A stretch of 54,286 nucleotides of DNA from a virus, in IMG/VR virus record IMGVR_UViG_3300045003_000043, positions 1 through 54,286 of that record. One strand, given 5' to 3'. The notes under the pieces were generated by a model that was not told where the DNA came from, searched no databases, and saw nothing but the letters and a program-made list of their open reading frames with translations. The position numbers and the translations under genes were made by a program. Below, piece by piece: positions 29,983 to 39,980 of this stretch; the first letter of the stretch is position 1, and each line of letters starts with the position of its first letter.

Positions 29983-30825
29983 TTAGTAATACTCGATCCA
30001 GTTACCAACACCCGTGATAGCCCCTGAGGACGTGATCTGGTAGAAATAATTATTCGGAACGGTGAAGTTAAATCCCGCAAATCCTGCGCTTATCGTAGCG
30101 GTATACTCGTTTCCCCATACCGCGAGTAGAGGGGGTGACGTTACTCCAACGAGAGCGTTTAGGTGACCTACTGAAGAACCTCGCGTTGTCGCCCACCCCG
30201 TGACGATCATCTCCGTTCCCGTCGTGTTCTGGTAAATCGTGTTCAGCGACCTCGTCCCAGTAACGATATGCGGTGTTCGGGAAAACGTTCCGCCTCCGGA
30301 TGGCTCCGTAAATGCCCAGAAGTTAGTTCCATCGAAGGCTATGATCGCGCTGCTACCTCCGTTGAGTGGCATCGAGGCAGCACCGGGGTTGTTGGCATAG
30401 CTGATCGTTCCGGACTGCGGGGTAATCGTTGCATTTCCCGTACCCTGATTCGTCACGAAGACGATCCAAGGGGATTTGATAGAGGTTGATAACGTCACCG
30501 CTATTCCCGTTGGGCTGCTGAGCACCAGAAGAGCCGTATTGTCTGTAGGAGACGTCGTGTAACTCGTCACCCCGCTCTGGTTGTTCACCGCTCCGATCGA
30601 CAATACCGGGGGAGGAGGCGGAGCCGGAGGCGTGACTGGACTAGATTGACCACCATTGATGATTACCGTCTTCCCTTTTCCTCCGGCCGCTGCTCCGATC
30701 ATAGAGAAAGCTTGTGCGTGATTGTTCAACTTCTCGTAGATGAGCTGGAGGTGATACCTCACCGCATCAGGAACGCTCGGATCAACCTTCGGGTAATAGG
30801 ATTGCTGTCCGGTAGTGTTCGCCAT
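29983..30825 (-). CDS. Virion structural protein, tail-spike/fibre-like (280 aa)
   Basis: N-terminal DAVRYHLQLIYEKLNNHAQA helix, Pro-rich linker (PVTPPAPPPPP, about 64-74), then beta-rich Thr/Gly/Asn sequence ending in NNYFYQITSSGAITGVGNWIEYY. The pattern of short coiled coil plus beta domain suits a trimeric fibre or baseplate appendage. No family name is assigned. Confidence 0.65.
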   Translation of the reverse strand: MANTTGQQSYYPKVDPSVPDAVRYHLQLIYEKLNNHAQAFSMIGAAAGGKGKTVIINGGQSSPVTPPAPPPPPVLSIGAVNNQSGVTSYTTSPTDNTALLVLSSPTGIAVTLSTSIKSPWIVFVTNQGTGNATITPQSGTISYANNPGAASMPLNGGSSAIIAFDGTNFWAFTEPSGGGTFSRTPHIVTGTRSLNTIYQNTTGTEMIVTGWATTRGSSVGHLNALVGVTSPPLLAVWGNEYTATISAGFAGFNFTVPNNYFYQITSSGAITGVGNWIEYY

Positions 30826-33800
30826 CTATAGCTCCGCGCCAGGCTGGTTTTGTCCCCCAAAGGGACGGATGATCTGATAGGATCCTGTACTTCCCCACTC
30901 CTTGATTGCAACCTCGCAGTCAGGCTGGAAGATATTGAAAGGAGCACTAGAACTGACTTTGAAACTCACTAGTTTGAATTTGCAGCTCCCAACCGAAGAA
31001 GACGCAGGAAGAGTCTGGAATACCTTATCCTGTTTACCCCCAGTACTCGGGAACGTAAGCGTTATGACTCCTCCGGTGTTGAATGTCAACGTCAACGTCA
31101 CAGGAGTGGTTGCAGCATAGGACAGGTTGATCCAAGGGATATGGAGCCATCCCTTCAGTCCGAAAGAAAGCATCTCCGACTCCCAGTCGGAAACTGACTC
31201 GGGAAACGGCTTGTATACCCATTCGCTCACGTCCGTCCAGATGCGTGCATTAGACTGCGGAACAAGTTGGATATCATGCGCCATGAACGGAGGCCAAGAG
31301 AACGCCTTCGTCTGCTTTCCATTGAAATCCGCAGTGAACGTAGGTCCGACCTGACCGCCGTCATAGAGAATCTGGAAGGTAACCGGAACATTGCCCGTAT
31401 CTGCGGTCAGCTTGATTCCCTGGACGAACTTATTGTCCGGCCCCCCGATTTCCATAATGGCCGTGTACTGGGGAGTAATCTCCGGATAGGCGTCGAAGAT
31501 CCACTGTATCTCCTCGCTCCATATCCCCGCATTCGACAAGCACTGGATTTGCACCTCATGAGCCACGATAGGTGGAGTGAACGCGAAGGAAACTGGAGTC
31601 TTTTGAGCTCCCGGAGTATTTGCGGTAAACGTTACGCTGGCGCCGTCCGATGTCACGACGCGGAACTGTGCAGGAGCTCCGTTTGTGTCCATCGGAACGA
31701 TGACTCCACGCATATACTTCGCTCCGTCTGTCCCGAGATTCGACCACGCGCTATACAGAGGCGTGTATTCCGGCCACGGGTCTACGATCCACTTGACACC
31801 CCAATAGCGCCACGGAACTCCATCCGTCGATATCACGCGCAACATGTGACCTACGAACGGGGTAAACGTAAAGGGTACAATCGTCTGAACGTTTACGGTA
31901 ACGCTGGCCTGCGCAGGAGCGATGATGGAAAGGTCGTCGCTCCGCTGCACACGGATGGCCTTCGCTGCGTTTAAGCTGTCCATTTCAACCGACATGCCGC
32001 GAATGAGCTTATTCCCCGCTACTCCGCAATCATCCCAGTCCAAAGGACGATCCTGGATAATTTCGGGAAGATCTGTCCAGTCGGGTTGCCATAGGTCTAG
32101 TTGGTTTCCGCTCCCCACCGGCCACGATGCTTCGAGAGCGATGTCGTCAACATCGTTTCCTAAGCCAGACACGAAGTCAACGATGTAGCTATGGAGCGAT
32201 CCGGTACCGGTCAGCGATGTTGGGGAGAATCCAGAAAGAGGAACCGTCAAGCGGGACTGCCAAAGAGCGATAGAGAATGGATTCGAGTTTGTTGCGAGTG
32301 CCTTAATGAATACATCTCCGATACGCTTGAGAGCTCTGGAATCTCCGGAATTCTCAGACCGAGTCATCACGATGGCCGTTGATGCCTCCCCTCCACCGTT
32401 AGCCATCGCTCGAATCGTTCCGTCGACGCATCCGCACAGCGTCTGGTTTACCTGCCCCATCTGCCAGAGATGGCAGTTCACGGCCGGGCTATAGCTGTCG
32501 ACACTCCATCCCTTCCCCTCTATGTCATAGACCAGCGTCCTCGGAGTCCCGTTGATGTCCTGGTAGTTGTAATAGATGTACCCAACCGAGATCGTAATGG
32601 TCTGCGCATTAGGTTTCGTATCGTCTGGAGGATACACCGTCTTATCGCCAATAGTTACCGGCTGCGGGGTCGTATAGACTCCCGGAATAGGTCCCTCATG
32701 GGGAAACAGGTTATAGATGTCCTCCGTGATTGACTGCTCAGGTCCTCCTCCCATCGATATGGCGATACAGTCCTTCGCTCGATACGCAATCATCGATCCT
32801 TGAGCTGCGATAGCGTACCGCATATAGAGACCGCGAGTCGCAGCCGACTGGATAAGTCCCCACTGTTGCCCAACTACTCCTGTGACCGTAGCCACTGCAT
32901 CAGCAAAGTTGGGAATGATCAGCCAGAACCGCTCCGTGGAAAATACGGTCGAAAGTTCAGAGGTAATCGTACCGTTTTGCAGCGGCTCTCCAGGACTGGT
33001 CACATTCAATCGGTTCGTATCAGGAGCCGCGTCGAAATTGTTACCTTTGCACCAGACCAAATCACCAGTATTGAGTGGATCCAGTCCAAAGAAGAACGAT
33101 CCCTGGTTCTCTGGAGTGGGTCCCCAGATAACCGGGGATGGCTGTGCAGCTAGAATAGGCTGCGCGATTTCGTAACCCAGTCCAGTAGATGGAGAAGGTA
33201 ATGTCGTGGTCAGGATAACGGTAAGGTGCGTGCTATCCGTGGGTCTGTTGTATAGCGTATAAGCGACGGTACCAATGACCATGACCGTTCCAGGGAGCCA
33301 GCGAGTATTGAACTGATCCCCGCTCACCCATGTCACGTCCATCGTTCCCTGTACCGCTCCTGTTGCCACATTGACCGTACCTCTCCGAGGAATATCGATA
33401 GACGGGAATGGCTCGTAGTTGTCAAACTGAAGTATCGGATTATTGATCGCAGCAAGGTCACTCAGGATATCCGAAAATGGAACTGCCGCATTAGGTCCGG
33501 TACCAACGTAGGTAAAGTCCGTGAGAGATCCTCCGAACCGATAGAAGTCGATTTTGTCGACCTGAGGGTCAGAAGAGGGCTGTGGAGTGATCACAGCATT
33601 CTGAGTCGAGTAATAGACCGTGATCGTGAAGTAGTCGAGGAAGCTACGTTCTGTGCTACCCACCATCTGAGTAGTGATTTGGACGCCAAAACCGAAACTT
33701 GGGTCGTTGAGGATATCCGGGGTAAGAGTCGCTCCCCATTGATCGGAGTTCCCACCCTGAAGCGTATCTATCGTATACGACTGGTTTTGCACACCGGGGA

Positions 33801-34677
33801 ATTTGGCTTTTCCTAACTGATTTCCCTGATAGAACAATGCAACTGCAGAAAGCACACCAGTACCAGCATTCTGACCAACCCAGTTGAGGTCGATCTGGAT
33901 GCCATCGATATTCACTCCCTCAGGAATAGACAATCCAAAGTTGTGAGCGATCACATAGTCCGTAGTTATTCCCGGACCTACTCCTCCCTTGGTACGCAAC
34001 TGTGGGGCTACGTACTCCCACTGAGAGGAGTTAAATGTTATCTTCGTCGCATAATCAGACGCATTGACAGTCGCAAAAGGACTACTCTGCGCATTCGTTC
34101 CCGGAATCGACTCAGGAGAAGGATTGGATGGAGCTCCAGTTACAGAAGATCGATATACATATCGATAAAGGATCTGAACTACTCCCGATCCTCCACCTCC
34201 GAATGAAACGGAAGGAGCAGTCTGAGGTTCCGCAATCCCCGCTTTCCATACGGTACCGTCAGAACGAACCTTCCATATTCCAGTTGGATCTCCGACCCAG
34301 CACCACGGCTGAGGGCTGGCATTCGGACGGGAAGTCATATAGCTGAGAGGATTGCCAGAGAGACCGGACTTTACCTGGGTAGCGTTGACGTACATATTTC
34401 CGGCAGCGCCACTGATCAGGACGTATCCAGAGGGTGGACCCGCTGGCGTTGCATCATTCAGCCGGGTCATGGAGGTTACACCGGCCGGAAGGGCGGAAGA
34501 CAATACGTTACTTCCTAATGGAGTACGCCCGACAATGCGTCCTTTCAGATATCGTCTTACGTTCTGGAGGAAGGGATATTTTCCGCGCTGAATAGCATCA
34601 GTCGGCGCAACGGTATTCATTCCGCCCTGGATGTCAAAGCGGATTCCGTCTTTTTCCCTTTGATACTCTTGAGCCAT
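30826..34677 (-). CDS. Large tail structural protein (1283 aa)
   Basis: The largest gene. N-terminus DGIRFDIQGGMNTVAP and IQRGKYPFLQNVRRYLKGRIVGRTPLG (split) resembles the start of podoviral tail tubular/nozzle proteins; long beta-rich body with many Trp/Pro and repeated FxxDAYPE/DPWPEYTP segments (about residues 960-1180). It probably forms the tail tube or nozzle through which DNA passes. No enzyme motif seen. Stop abuts the next gene by one base. Confidence 0.72.
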   Translation of the reverse strand: MAQEYQREKDGIRFDIQGGMNTVAPTDAIQRGKYPFLQNVRRYLKGRIVGRTPLGSNVLSSALPAGVTSMTRLNDATPAGPPSGYVLISGAAGNMYVNATQVKSGLSGNPLSYMTSRPNASPQPWCWVGDPTGIWKVRSDGTVWKAGIAEPQTAPSVSFGGGGSGVVQILYRYVYRSSVTGAPSNPSPESIPGTNAQSSPFATVNASDYATKITFNSSQWEYVAPQLRTKGGVGPGITTDYVIAHNFGLSIPEGVNIDGIQIDLNWVGQNAGTGVLSAVALFYQGNQLGKAKFPGVQNQSYTIDTLQGGNSDQWGATLTPDILNDPSFGFGVQITTQMVGSTERSFLDYFTITVYYSTQNAVITPQPSSDPQVDKIDFYRFGGSLTDFTYVGTGPNAAVPFSDILSDLAAINNPILQFDNYEPFPSIDIPRRGTVNVATGAVQGTMDVTWVSGDQFNTRWLPGTVMVIGTVAYTLYNRPTDSTHLTVILTTTLPSPSTGLGYEIAQPILAAQPSPVIWGPTPENQGSFFFGLDPLNTGDLVWCKGNNFDAAPDTNRLNVTSPGEPLQNGTITSELSTVFSTERFWLIIPNFADAVATVTGVVGQQWGLIQSAATRGLYMRYAIAAQGSMIAYRAKDCIAISMGGGPEQSITEDIYNLFPHEGPIPGVYTTPQPVTIGDKTVYPPDDTKPNAQTITISVGYIYYNYQDINGTPRTLVYDIEGKGWSVDSYSPAVNCHLWQMGQVNQTLCGCVDGTIRAMANGGGEASTAIVMTRSENSGDSRALKRIGDVFIKALATNSNPFSIALWQSRLTVPLSGFSPTSLTGTGSLHSYIVDFVSGLGNDVDDIALEASWPVGSGNQLDLWQPDWTDLPEIIQDRPLDWDDCGVAGNKLIRGMSVEMDSLNAAKAIRVQRSDDLSIIAPAQASVTVNVQTIVPFTFTPFVGHMLRVISTDGVPWRYWGVKWIVDPWPEYTPLYSAWSNLGTDGAKYMRGVIVPMDTNGAPAQFRVVTSDGASVTFTANTPGAQKTPVSFAFTPPIVAHEVQIQCLSNAGIWSEEIQWIFDAYPEITPQYTAIMEIGGPDNKFVQGIKLTADTGNVPVTFQILYDGGQVGPTFTADFNGKQTKAFSWPPFMAHDIQLVPQSNARIWTDVSEWVYKPFPESVSDWESEMLSFGLKGWLHIPWINLSYAATTPVTLTLTFNTGGVITLTFPSTGGKQDKVFQTLPASSSVGSCKFKLVSFKVSSSAPFNIFQPDCEVAIKEWGSTGSYQIIRPFGGQNQPGAEL

Positions 34678-35112
34678 CTACCCTCTTTTTGTGTACCCAC
34701 GTTTTCTGGATTTCGGTTTTCCGCGCTTGATGTTTCCGTGCTTAGCTATACCGAGTAATCGCTTCCCGAGTTCCCCTCTTGATCGGATTCTCTTGTTAGG
34801 AGAATTCGATTCGACCTCGGCCTCCTCTTTCGTGGACCTTCCGTTTTTTCTTGCGGCCTCTTTGAGAGCACCTGGATGTTTGATTGCGCTTTGCAAAAAC
34901 TTCTCTTTCGGCATGATCTTCTCCCTTCCGGTTACATCACGTGTGCTGCGCATGTACTTTTTCCCTCTGTTCTTCGAGAGCCTTCTTGATTCTCTCCAAT
35001 CGTTCCTGACGTCGATGTACAGATCCCTGATCTTCTCTCTCGTCGACGGCTTCTCTCCATGCCTGCGATCGATCACGTCTTTGGATATCGGATAGTTCTT
35101 CGGGACCTTCAT
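34678..35112 (-). CDS. Highly basic virion-region protein (144 aa)
   Basis: ATG 35112 overlaps the stop of the preceding gene; the longer ORF to 35307 runs inside that gene. More than a third Lys/Arg, ending KPKSRKRGYTKRG. No hydrophobic part. It could bind packaged DNA or act as a small structural protein; no family. Confidence 0.6.
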   Translation of the reverse strand: MKVPKNYPISKDVIDRRHGEKPSTREKIRDLYIDVRNDWRESRRLSKNRGKKYMRSTRDVTGREKIMPKEKFLQSAIKHPGALKEAARKNGRSTKEEAEVESNSPNKRIRSRGELGKRLLGIAKHGNIKRGKPKSRKRGYTKRG

Positions 35113-36584
35113 CGCGGCACCTGTATCTCCTCTCTCTGACCTTGCGTCTTGAGGACATCGACGAAGATTCCGTACGACAGAAGTCGTCTGTTTACGCTTA
35201 CCGCAGAGCGGTAGAAGTCCTGCAGCAAACCGGATGTGCTCTCGAACTCGGCGCCAAACTGCTTGAATACGCAGAGATGATGGGCATAGTTGATGACAGA
35301 CTCCCAATCATCACGACTCACCTGAACATAGGTACCGGTGCTATCAAGCAATGGAGCATTCGCCAACAACGACAAAGACAAGGATTGTCCCATTCCATAA
35401 GAAGCAGCGAGGAAATCGACTCCTGCCTGGATCAACATAGGTAGGACATTCTGATTTTGCTGCCATTCCGGAGAGTAGTCGTCCATCTCCTTGAGTGACG
35501 GAGTATCGACCGGAACATTATTGATGCTAGCCTGCAACAGCCAGTTGGCGTTCTTGAATGCTTCTAGACCTTGGGTGTACCGTGCAAGGCAATAGGCAGC
35601 ACGTTGGCGATCGGTGGCCTCGGCCTCCTTGCTGAGAACATCGGATAATGCACCGTACATCGGTAGCCAGCTCCAATCGTCAGGGACTCCCAGAAGCGAT
35701 GGATTAGGGGGATTAAAATTTGGTCCGGACACTAGAGCCAAAACGTCATATTGTCCTTCTGTGCTCGGAGCAATATCCACGTCGAACGCGATCGGAGGCT
35801 CGCTGGCTACGCTCCACGAATATGGAGTCCCATTCTCCTGAAGGTAATCAGGCTCGAACCACTGGAATCCCTGTGTATCTTCTCTCGTCAAGGTAATCGG
35901 CTGAGCGAATTGCAGTGGGGTTGCGTTTAGAGTTCCTGAAGTTGGCTGCGATATAGAAACGGAATTCCCACTGATACCGATTACAAATGTCCCCGAGACA
36001 ATTCCAGATCCTATGACCACCTGACCGATTGCTATTCCCTGAACAGACACCACAGATATTGACTGCGATCCCTGCGTTGCCGTTCCAGTGGTGTTCGCCA
36101 ATACTCCCATATATCTAATCCGTCTCGGTTCGAGAACGGTGTCGGGAAGTACCGAACGATTAGTTCCTGGAGTTGCGTTAATTGGATTGAGCTGCACCAG
36201 ATTGCATGCGGTTGCCTGTATAACTTCCTGGGTCCTCTTCTGCAATGCCGATTGGAGAGATAGGATGTCAAACTGCGAAGTTCCAGTCCAGGTTCCTCCA
36301 GAGGGAGGTTCCAAGAGCATGTACTCCATCTGAGTGTAAAGGTTGATGTCTGTCTGAGTACGTAGGCGTGGCGATCCAGACTGCGTTCCGAGGTTTATCC
36401 ATGCCCCGTTTGCATTAGGGACCACGAATTCCTTGTTCCACTGTTCCGTGAATGAGTTCCATACTCTCAATGCTTCGGTGATATAGATCCACAATTCAGC
36501 GGTTGTCCAGAACTGACTATTGGAGAGTCGATTCTGAAGCTGAGCGATAGCTGAGGATTGAGTCAACCAAGAGTATGTCGGCAT
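35109..36584 (-). CDS. Virion structural protein, connector/tail-like (491 aa)
   Basis: N-terminus WLTQSSAIAQLQNRLSNS then FWTTAELWIYITEALRVWN is an adaptor-like helical start found in head-to-tail connector proteins of short-tailed phages. The central beta insertion (GIAIGQVVIGSGIVSGTFVIGISG) has repeats. C-terminal half helical (AEATDRQRAAYCLARYTQGL). Likely part of the neck or tail. Overlaps the basic gene after it. Confidence 0.65.
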   Translation of the reverse strand: MPTYSWLTQSSAIAQLQNRLSNSQFWTTAELWIYITEALRVWNSFTEQWNKEFVVPNANGAWINLGTQSGSPRLRTQTDINLYTQMEYMLLEPPSGGTWTGTSQFDILSLQSALQKRTQEVIQATACNLVQLNPINATPGTNRSVLPDTVLEPRRIRYMGVLANTTGTATQGSQSISVVSVQGIAIGQVVIGSGIVSGTFVIGISGNSVSISQPTSGTLNATPLQFAQPITLTREDTQGFQWFEPDYLQENGTPYSWSVASEPPIAFDVDIAPSTEGQYDVLALVSGPNFNPPNPSLLGVPDDWSWLPMYGALSDVLSKEAEATDRQRAAYCLARYTQGLEAFKNANWLLQASINNVPVDTPSLKEMDDYSPEWQQNQNVLPMLIQAGVDFLAASYGMGQSLSLSLLANAPLLDSTGTYVQVSRDDWESVINYAHHLCVFKQFGAEFESTSGLLQDFYRSAVSVNRRLLSYGIFVDVLKTQGQREEIQVPR

Positions 36585-36602
36585 CCACGCCTACTTTCAG
36601 GA

Positions 36603-37994
36603 TCAGAACGTGTACCAAGCGTTAGTGCTGTAAATCACCCTTGATACAGCCCATTGCGAGGAGAGGGGGATAGTTGTTCCTCCATCAATCTGGAATCCTC
36701 CTCCCCCTAACGTACAGGTATTGGCGGAACTATCGATTTTCTTAAAGATAACAATTTGTCCTGTCACCGGAGAACCAGGCAATGTCTCTGCTACTGGTGC
36801 TCCGCTAGCATTGCAAAGTATCATCATATCGTTGACAGTAGCGGTATCCGTCGCAGTAGATACAGTGCGAACATTTCCTGACAATGATCCTGTGTTTATC
36901 AGACCAGGAGTGCTCACTGTCCCTGCAAATTGGGCTTTACCTGAAGAGTCATCTAAAATTGTTCCACTTGCTGTAGTGATGCCTTTATTACTACTCAACG
37001 TTAAGACATTGGTGTTCCAGAATCCTAATCCAAGAGAATTGACCGATGCTCCTTGGGTGTAGTTAAGTGCAGCCGCCTGACCGGTAGACCCAGACTTGCC
37101 CCAGTAAAGCGCGTAACTACTTCCGTTCGCCATACCAGCTGCAAACGCTGAGAACAACTTAAGATTCGGTCCTGACCCACCATCTGTAACACTAATCAAT
37201 CCAGGTACGGCTGCGTTCGAATCACCGACAATGGAAATAGCCGTACTAAGTGAACTGTTACCGACGCTTAGGGCTCCATTAACATGTTGGTTTCCGCTCC
37301 CATCATCGAGAATCATTCCACTCTGGGTCGTGATGGATTTATCGGCGAAGATCTGAAGAGTATTGTTAGAGTTATACATTCCAAGGCCGAGGCTATTGGG
37401 TCCGCTAGATGCTCTGTTGTATTGGATAACGCCAGAATTACCAGAAGTGACGAATTGTCCTATAATCCAGGGCCTAAAACCTCCCGCAGGAAGGCCGGGA
37501 TCAAAATCCGTTATTCCATAATTTCCGGAAGTAGTGCCGTCGTCCTGAATGCTCACAAATGCAAATGTGCTCGCTGTATTTGACCCAACCCCCTTCAAAT
37601 AGATCGCCGGTCCGCCTTGAGCGGGTGGATTGAAGGTTGTGGCTCCAGAAGCTCCAAGACCGCTAGGAGAAAATATTTTCTGTCCCGTAACCGTCTGCGT
37701 TGTGCTCAGCCGCATTACATCGCTTGCCGCAAACCCAGCATCCGATACGCCTCCTGATCCGTTACCAGACAATAAGTTGTTTGTCGTCGGTACTATAACC
37801 GGATTCCCGCCAACCTTACCCCAAGTTCCGTTTTCACAGGTGTAGATATCTCCCGTCGAGATCACTACTTGGATAGGGCTTTGTGCGGAGCAGGATCCAG
37901 AGGGAGCAGTCCCAACCCAACGAAGGGTGGGATTATTTATCTGCCCCATCGCTGAAGAGACACTTATAGCCAAGAATGCAAGTATCTTCTTCAT
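36603..37994 (-). CDS. Fibre-like protein with a Sec signal peptide (463 aa)
   Basis: ATG 37994 (MKKILAFLAISVSSAMGQINNP) overlaps the previous stop; the signal peptide would be cleaved after AMG. NPTLRWVGTAPSGSCSAQ and TGDIYTCENGTWGKVGG follow, then a Gly/Ser/Asn-rich fibre body with repeats such as SGMILDDGSG / SGTILDDSSG and a beta end WYTF. Like the 833-aa fibre it combines virion-module location with a signal peptide. Confidence 0.68.
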   Translation of the reverse strand: MKKILAFLAISVSSAMGQINNPTLRWVGTAPSGSCSAQSPIQVVISTGDIYTCENGTWGKVGGNPVIVPTTNNLLSGNGSGGVSDAGFAASDVMRLSTTQTVTGQKIFSPSGLGASGATTFNPPAQGGPAIYLKGVGSNTASTFAFVSIQDDGTTSGNYGITDFDPGLPAGGFRPWIIGQFVTSGNSGVIQYNRASSGPNSLGLGMYNSNNTLQIFADKSITTQSGMILDDGSGNQHVNGALSVGNSSLSTAISIVGDSNAAVPGLISVTDGGSGPNLKLFSAFAAGMANGSSYALYWGKSGSTGQAAALNYTQGASVNSLGLGFWNTNVLTLSSNKGITTASGTILDDSSGKAQFAGTVSTPGLINTGSLSGNVRTVSTATDTATVNDMMILCNASGAPVAETLPGSPVTGQIVIFKKIDSSANTCTLGGGGFQIDGGTTIPLSSQWAVSRVIYSTNAWYTF

Positions 37995-38281
37995 TGGATC
38001 ACCATGATGTCCAGTACGTCCCCGGCCGTTCCTACGACGTACCAATCGTTGAGAGTCCCCGAGTACTCAATAGCCATCGCCCCAGTCTGGGATCCACCTG
38101 GATAAAGAAGAATTCCCTTCGTGGTACTGACCGAAGAATCCCCAATGCGCATGTTGTTTGATCCATTGTTCTGGAGAAATAGCTGCTGGAAGTAGATCCC
38201 GTTTGCAATTCCTTTTAGCTGAATCGGCGTCAACGGCTGAGGTACTCCAGTAGCGGTGATCGTTACCTGTAAAGATTGCAT
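37991..38281 (-). CDS. Small beta-rich virion-region protein (96 aa)
   Basis: Begins MQSLQVTITATGVPQPLTP; FFLQNNGSNNMRIGD-like segment (LQNNGSNNMRIGDSSVST), GILLYPGGSQ and LNDWYVVGTAGDVLDIMVI. This is the layout of small phage decoration or fibre-associated proteins that read as a single beta domain. It overlaps the next gene by 4 bases. Confidence 0.65.
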   Translation of the reverse strand: MQSLQVTITATGVPQPLTPIQLKGIANGIYFQQLFLQNNGSNNMRIGDSSVSTTKGILLYPGGSQTGAMAIEYSGTLNDWYVVGTAGDVLDIMVIQ

Positions 38282-38291
38282 CTATGCTCTC

Positions 38292-39314
38292 CTAACTTTC
38301 TGGATACCCGCCGAGGTTCAGTCCTCCATTCATCGTGGCGTAAGCACTTCCGTCCGGATATCGACGTCGGTTCCGATGAACAACGGTTACTGACTCCCCA
38401 TCGAGGTTCAGATCGATGTCAATCGCCTGATCAAGGACGAACTTGTATTGCTTCTGAGCCATCTGCGAGAGAAGCATCCAATTCGCTCCGGATCCGCGCG
38501 GTGCCTCTCGGTCCTTCTGAGCTTCTTTGAACTCGTACAGAAGATCCTTGGCTCTCCACTCAATCATTTCTTCGTTGATCGGGTACGGTATATCCATCGA
38601 GAACCAATCAGCCTGCGTCTGGGGGAGAGTACCGCGGCGGCGATAGGTAAACGTGTACGGAACGTAGTTACCCTGATGTGGCCAAAGTTCGAACATCTGC
38701 CATCCAGGAGTAGAAGTTCCTGGACGTTGGTCGACTCCCGCCGGAACGACAAATCTCGGATTCGCAAAATCCGTTCTCTGAGGGTCCTCTACCGCCAGCA
38801 TGGCTTGGGTCATCGAATCAAAGTCCATCGGCTGATCGTTTGTCGGGTCACGGAACTCGACGAACTTGCTGAAGTCTTTCACCGGTGCAACGAAGTACAC
38901 CTGGTAAATGATGTATGGCTGACCTGGTCCGCTCGTAGGCTCCATCCAGGGACGATCGAGCGTCAACGTCGCAAAGGGAGGATTGCTCGTGGTGTCGTAT
39001 CCGACGATGTTGTAAACGCTGTATCCGGGGTTGCGATACTGCAGCTGCGTCAAGGGGGGAAACGAATTGTATGCGGCCAGTTGAGCTGTTACAGAAGCAT
39101 CTCCAATGACCTGATTTGAATATGGATTAGTGGTAAAGGTACCGCTATTGAACAGGACCCCAGGAGCCAACCAACCAGCAACCTGCTTCTGAAATGACCA
39201 GTCTCGGCCTCTGTAGATGGTCTCCAGTCCCTTTGAGGTGTACTCCATCGCAAGAGACAACGGGACCCCTGGGACCTTTCCAGTAAGCCCTTTCGCGACT
39301 GCATACAAACTCAT
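38292..39314 (-). CDS. Virion structural protein, likely head-tail connector (340 aa)
   Basis: No Cys, mixed alpha/beta. N-terminus helical with ETIYRGRDWSFQKQ, a middle rich in Tyr/Pro, and a C-terminal helical part (INEEMIEWRAKDLLYEFKEAQKDRE). In position it follows the capsid genes and precedes tail genes, and the C-terminal helical bundle fits adaptor proteins. A terminator separates it from the capsid group. Confidence 0.6.
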   Translation of the reverse strand: MSLYAVAKGLTGKVPGVPLSLAMEYTSKGLETIYRGRDWSFQKQVAGWLAPGVLFNSGTFTTNPYSNQVIGDASVTAQLAAYNSFPPLTQLQYRNPGYSVYNIVGYDTTSNPPFATLTLDRPWMEPTSGPGQPYIIYQVYFVAPVKDFSKFVEFRDPTNDQPMDFDSMTQAMLAVEDPQRTDFANPRFVVPAGVDQRPGTSTPGWQMFELWPHQGNYVPYTFTYRRRGTLPQTQADWFSMDIPYPINEEMIEWRAKDLLYEFKEAQKDREAPRGSGANWMLLSQMAQKQYKFVLDQAIDIDLNLDGESVTVVHRNRRRYPDGSAYATMNGGLNLGGYPES

Positions 39315-39324
39315 AGCAACTCCT

Positions 39325-39359
39325 AAAAAATCGAGGCAGGCGGGTTACCCACCTGCCTC
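39325..39359 (-). terminator. Rho-independent terminator after the capsid genes
   Basis: GAGGCAGGCGGGT ... ACCCACCTGCCTC-type stem at 39333-39359, with an A6 run at 39325-39330, giving a U6 tail for leftward transcripts. Partial termination here would make capsid proteins more abundant than tail proteins. Confidence 0.85.
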
Positions 39360-39380
39360 ATGCCTTGTTTCACTCGCGCG

Positions 39381-39971
39381 TCACAACTCCGATATCAGGG
39401 CTCCGAACTGAACCACCTCACCGCTTAGGTTGGTTCCATTGGGAACCAGTCCGGCCCCCGGAGCGGCCGTCGCAGTCAACGTTGGAGGAGTTCCTCCAGT
39501 TCCACTTACTGTCACCGTAGGCGCTGAGGTGTAGCCTGCTCCGGTGTTGGTGATCTGAATTGAGAACGTGGTCGCAGTAAGCACGGTGAGCGTTCCTGCG
39601 GCTCCTTGGCCTCCCCCGCCAGAAAACACTAGCGGAACCACTGTTCCAGGGGTCATTCCACTCCCGGCCACGTTCTGTACTACGCTGCTGACACCCTGCT
39701 TGCCTGAATATGTCCAGATAGCTGTCCATCCGGAAGCACCTGCTGACTTGGCACCGGCACGGATATTGGGAACCGCAGCGGGGAGGAACTTCACCTCATA
39801 ATTTCCACTCTGCGTCAGAGCGGACGAGGGAAAGTTGATGTAATCTCCCGTCCCAGGGTTCGAGAGAGGATCTCCCAGACCTTGGTTATAGGACGCGGGA
39901 CCTGCACCCCATAGCAGGGCAGGCTTGAACTCCCCAACCTGCGCCGATCTGTAAACGTACTGGGTATTCAA
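39381..39971 (-). CDS. Virion protein, possible capsid decoration (196 aa)
   Basis: Ends with repeated beta elements GGGQGAAGTLTVLTATTF and NTGAGYTSAPTVTVSGTGG that recur in decoration and fibre proteins of many phages (GxGY...AP.V.VS). Last gene before the terminator, 10 bases after the 283-aa gene. Function inferred from place. Confidence 0.6.
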   Translation of the reverse strand: MNTQYVYRSAQVGEFKPALLWGAGPASYNQGLGDPLSNPGTGDYINFPSSALTQSGNYEVKFLPAAVPNIRAGAKSAGASGWTAIWTYSGKQGVSSVVQNVAGSGMTPGTVVPLVFSGGGGQGAAGTLTVLTATTFSIQITNTGAGYTSAPTVTVSGTGGTPPTLTATAAPGAGLVPNGTNLSGEVVQFGALISEL

Positions 39972-39980
39972 CTCAGCCTC

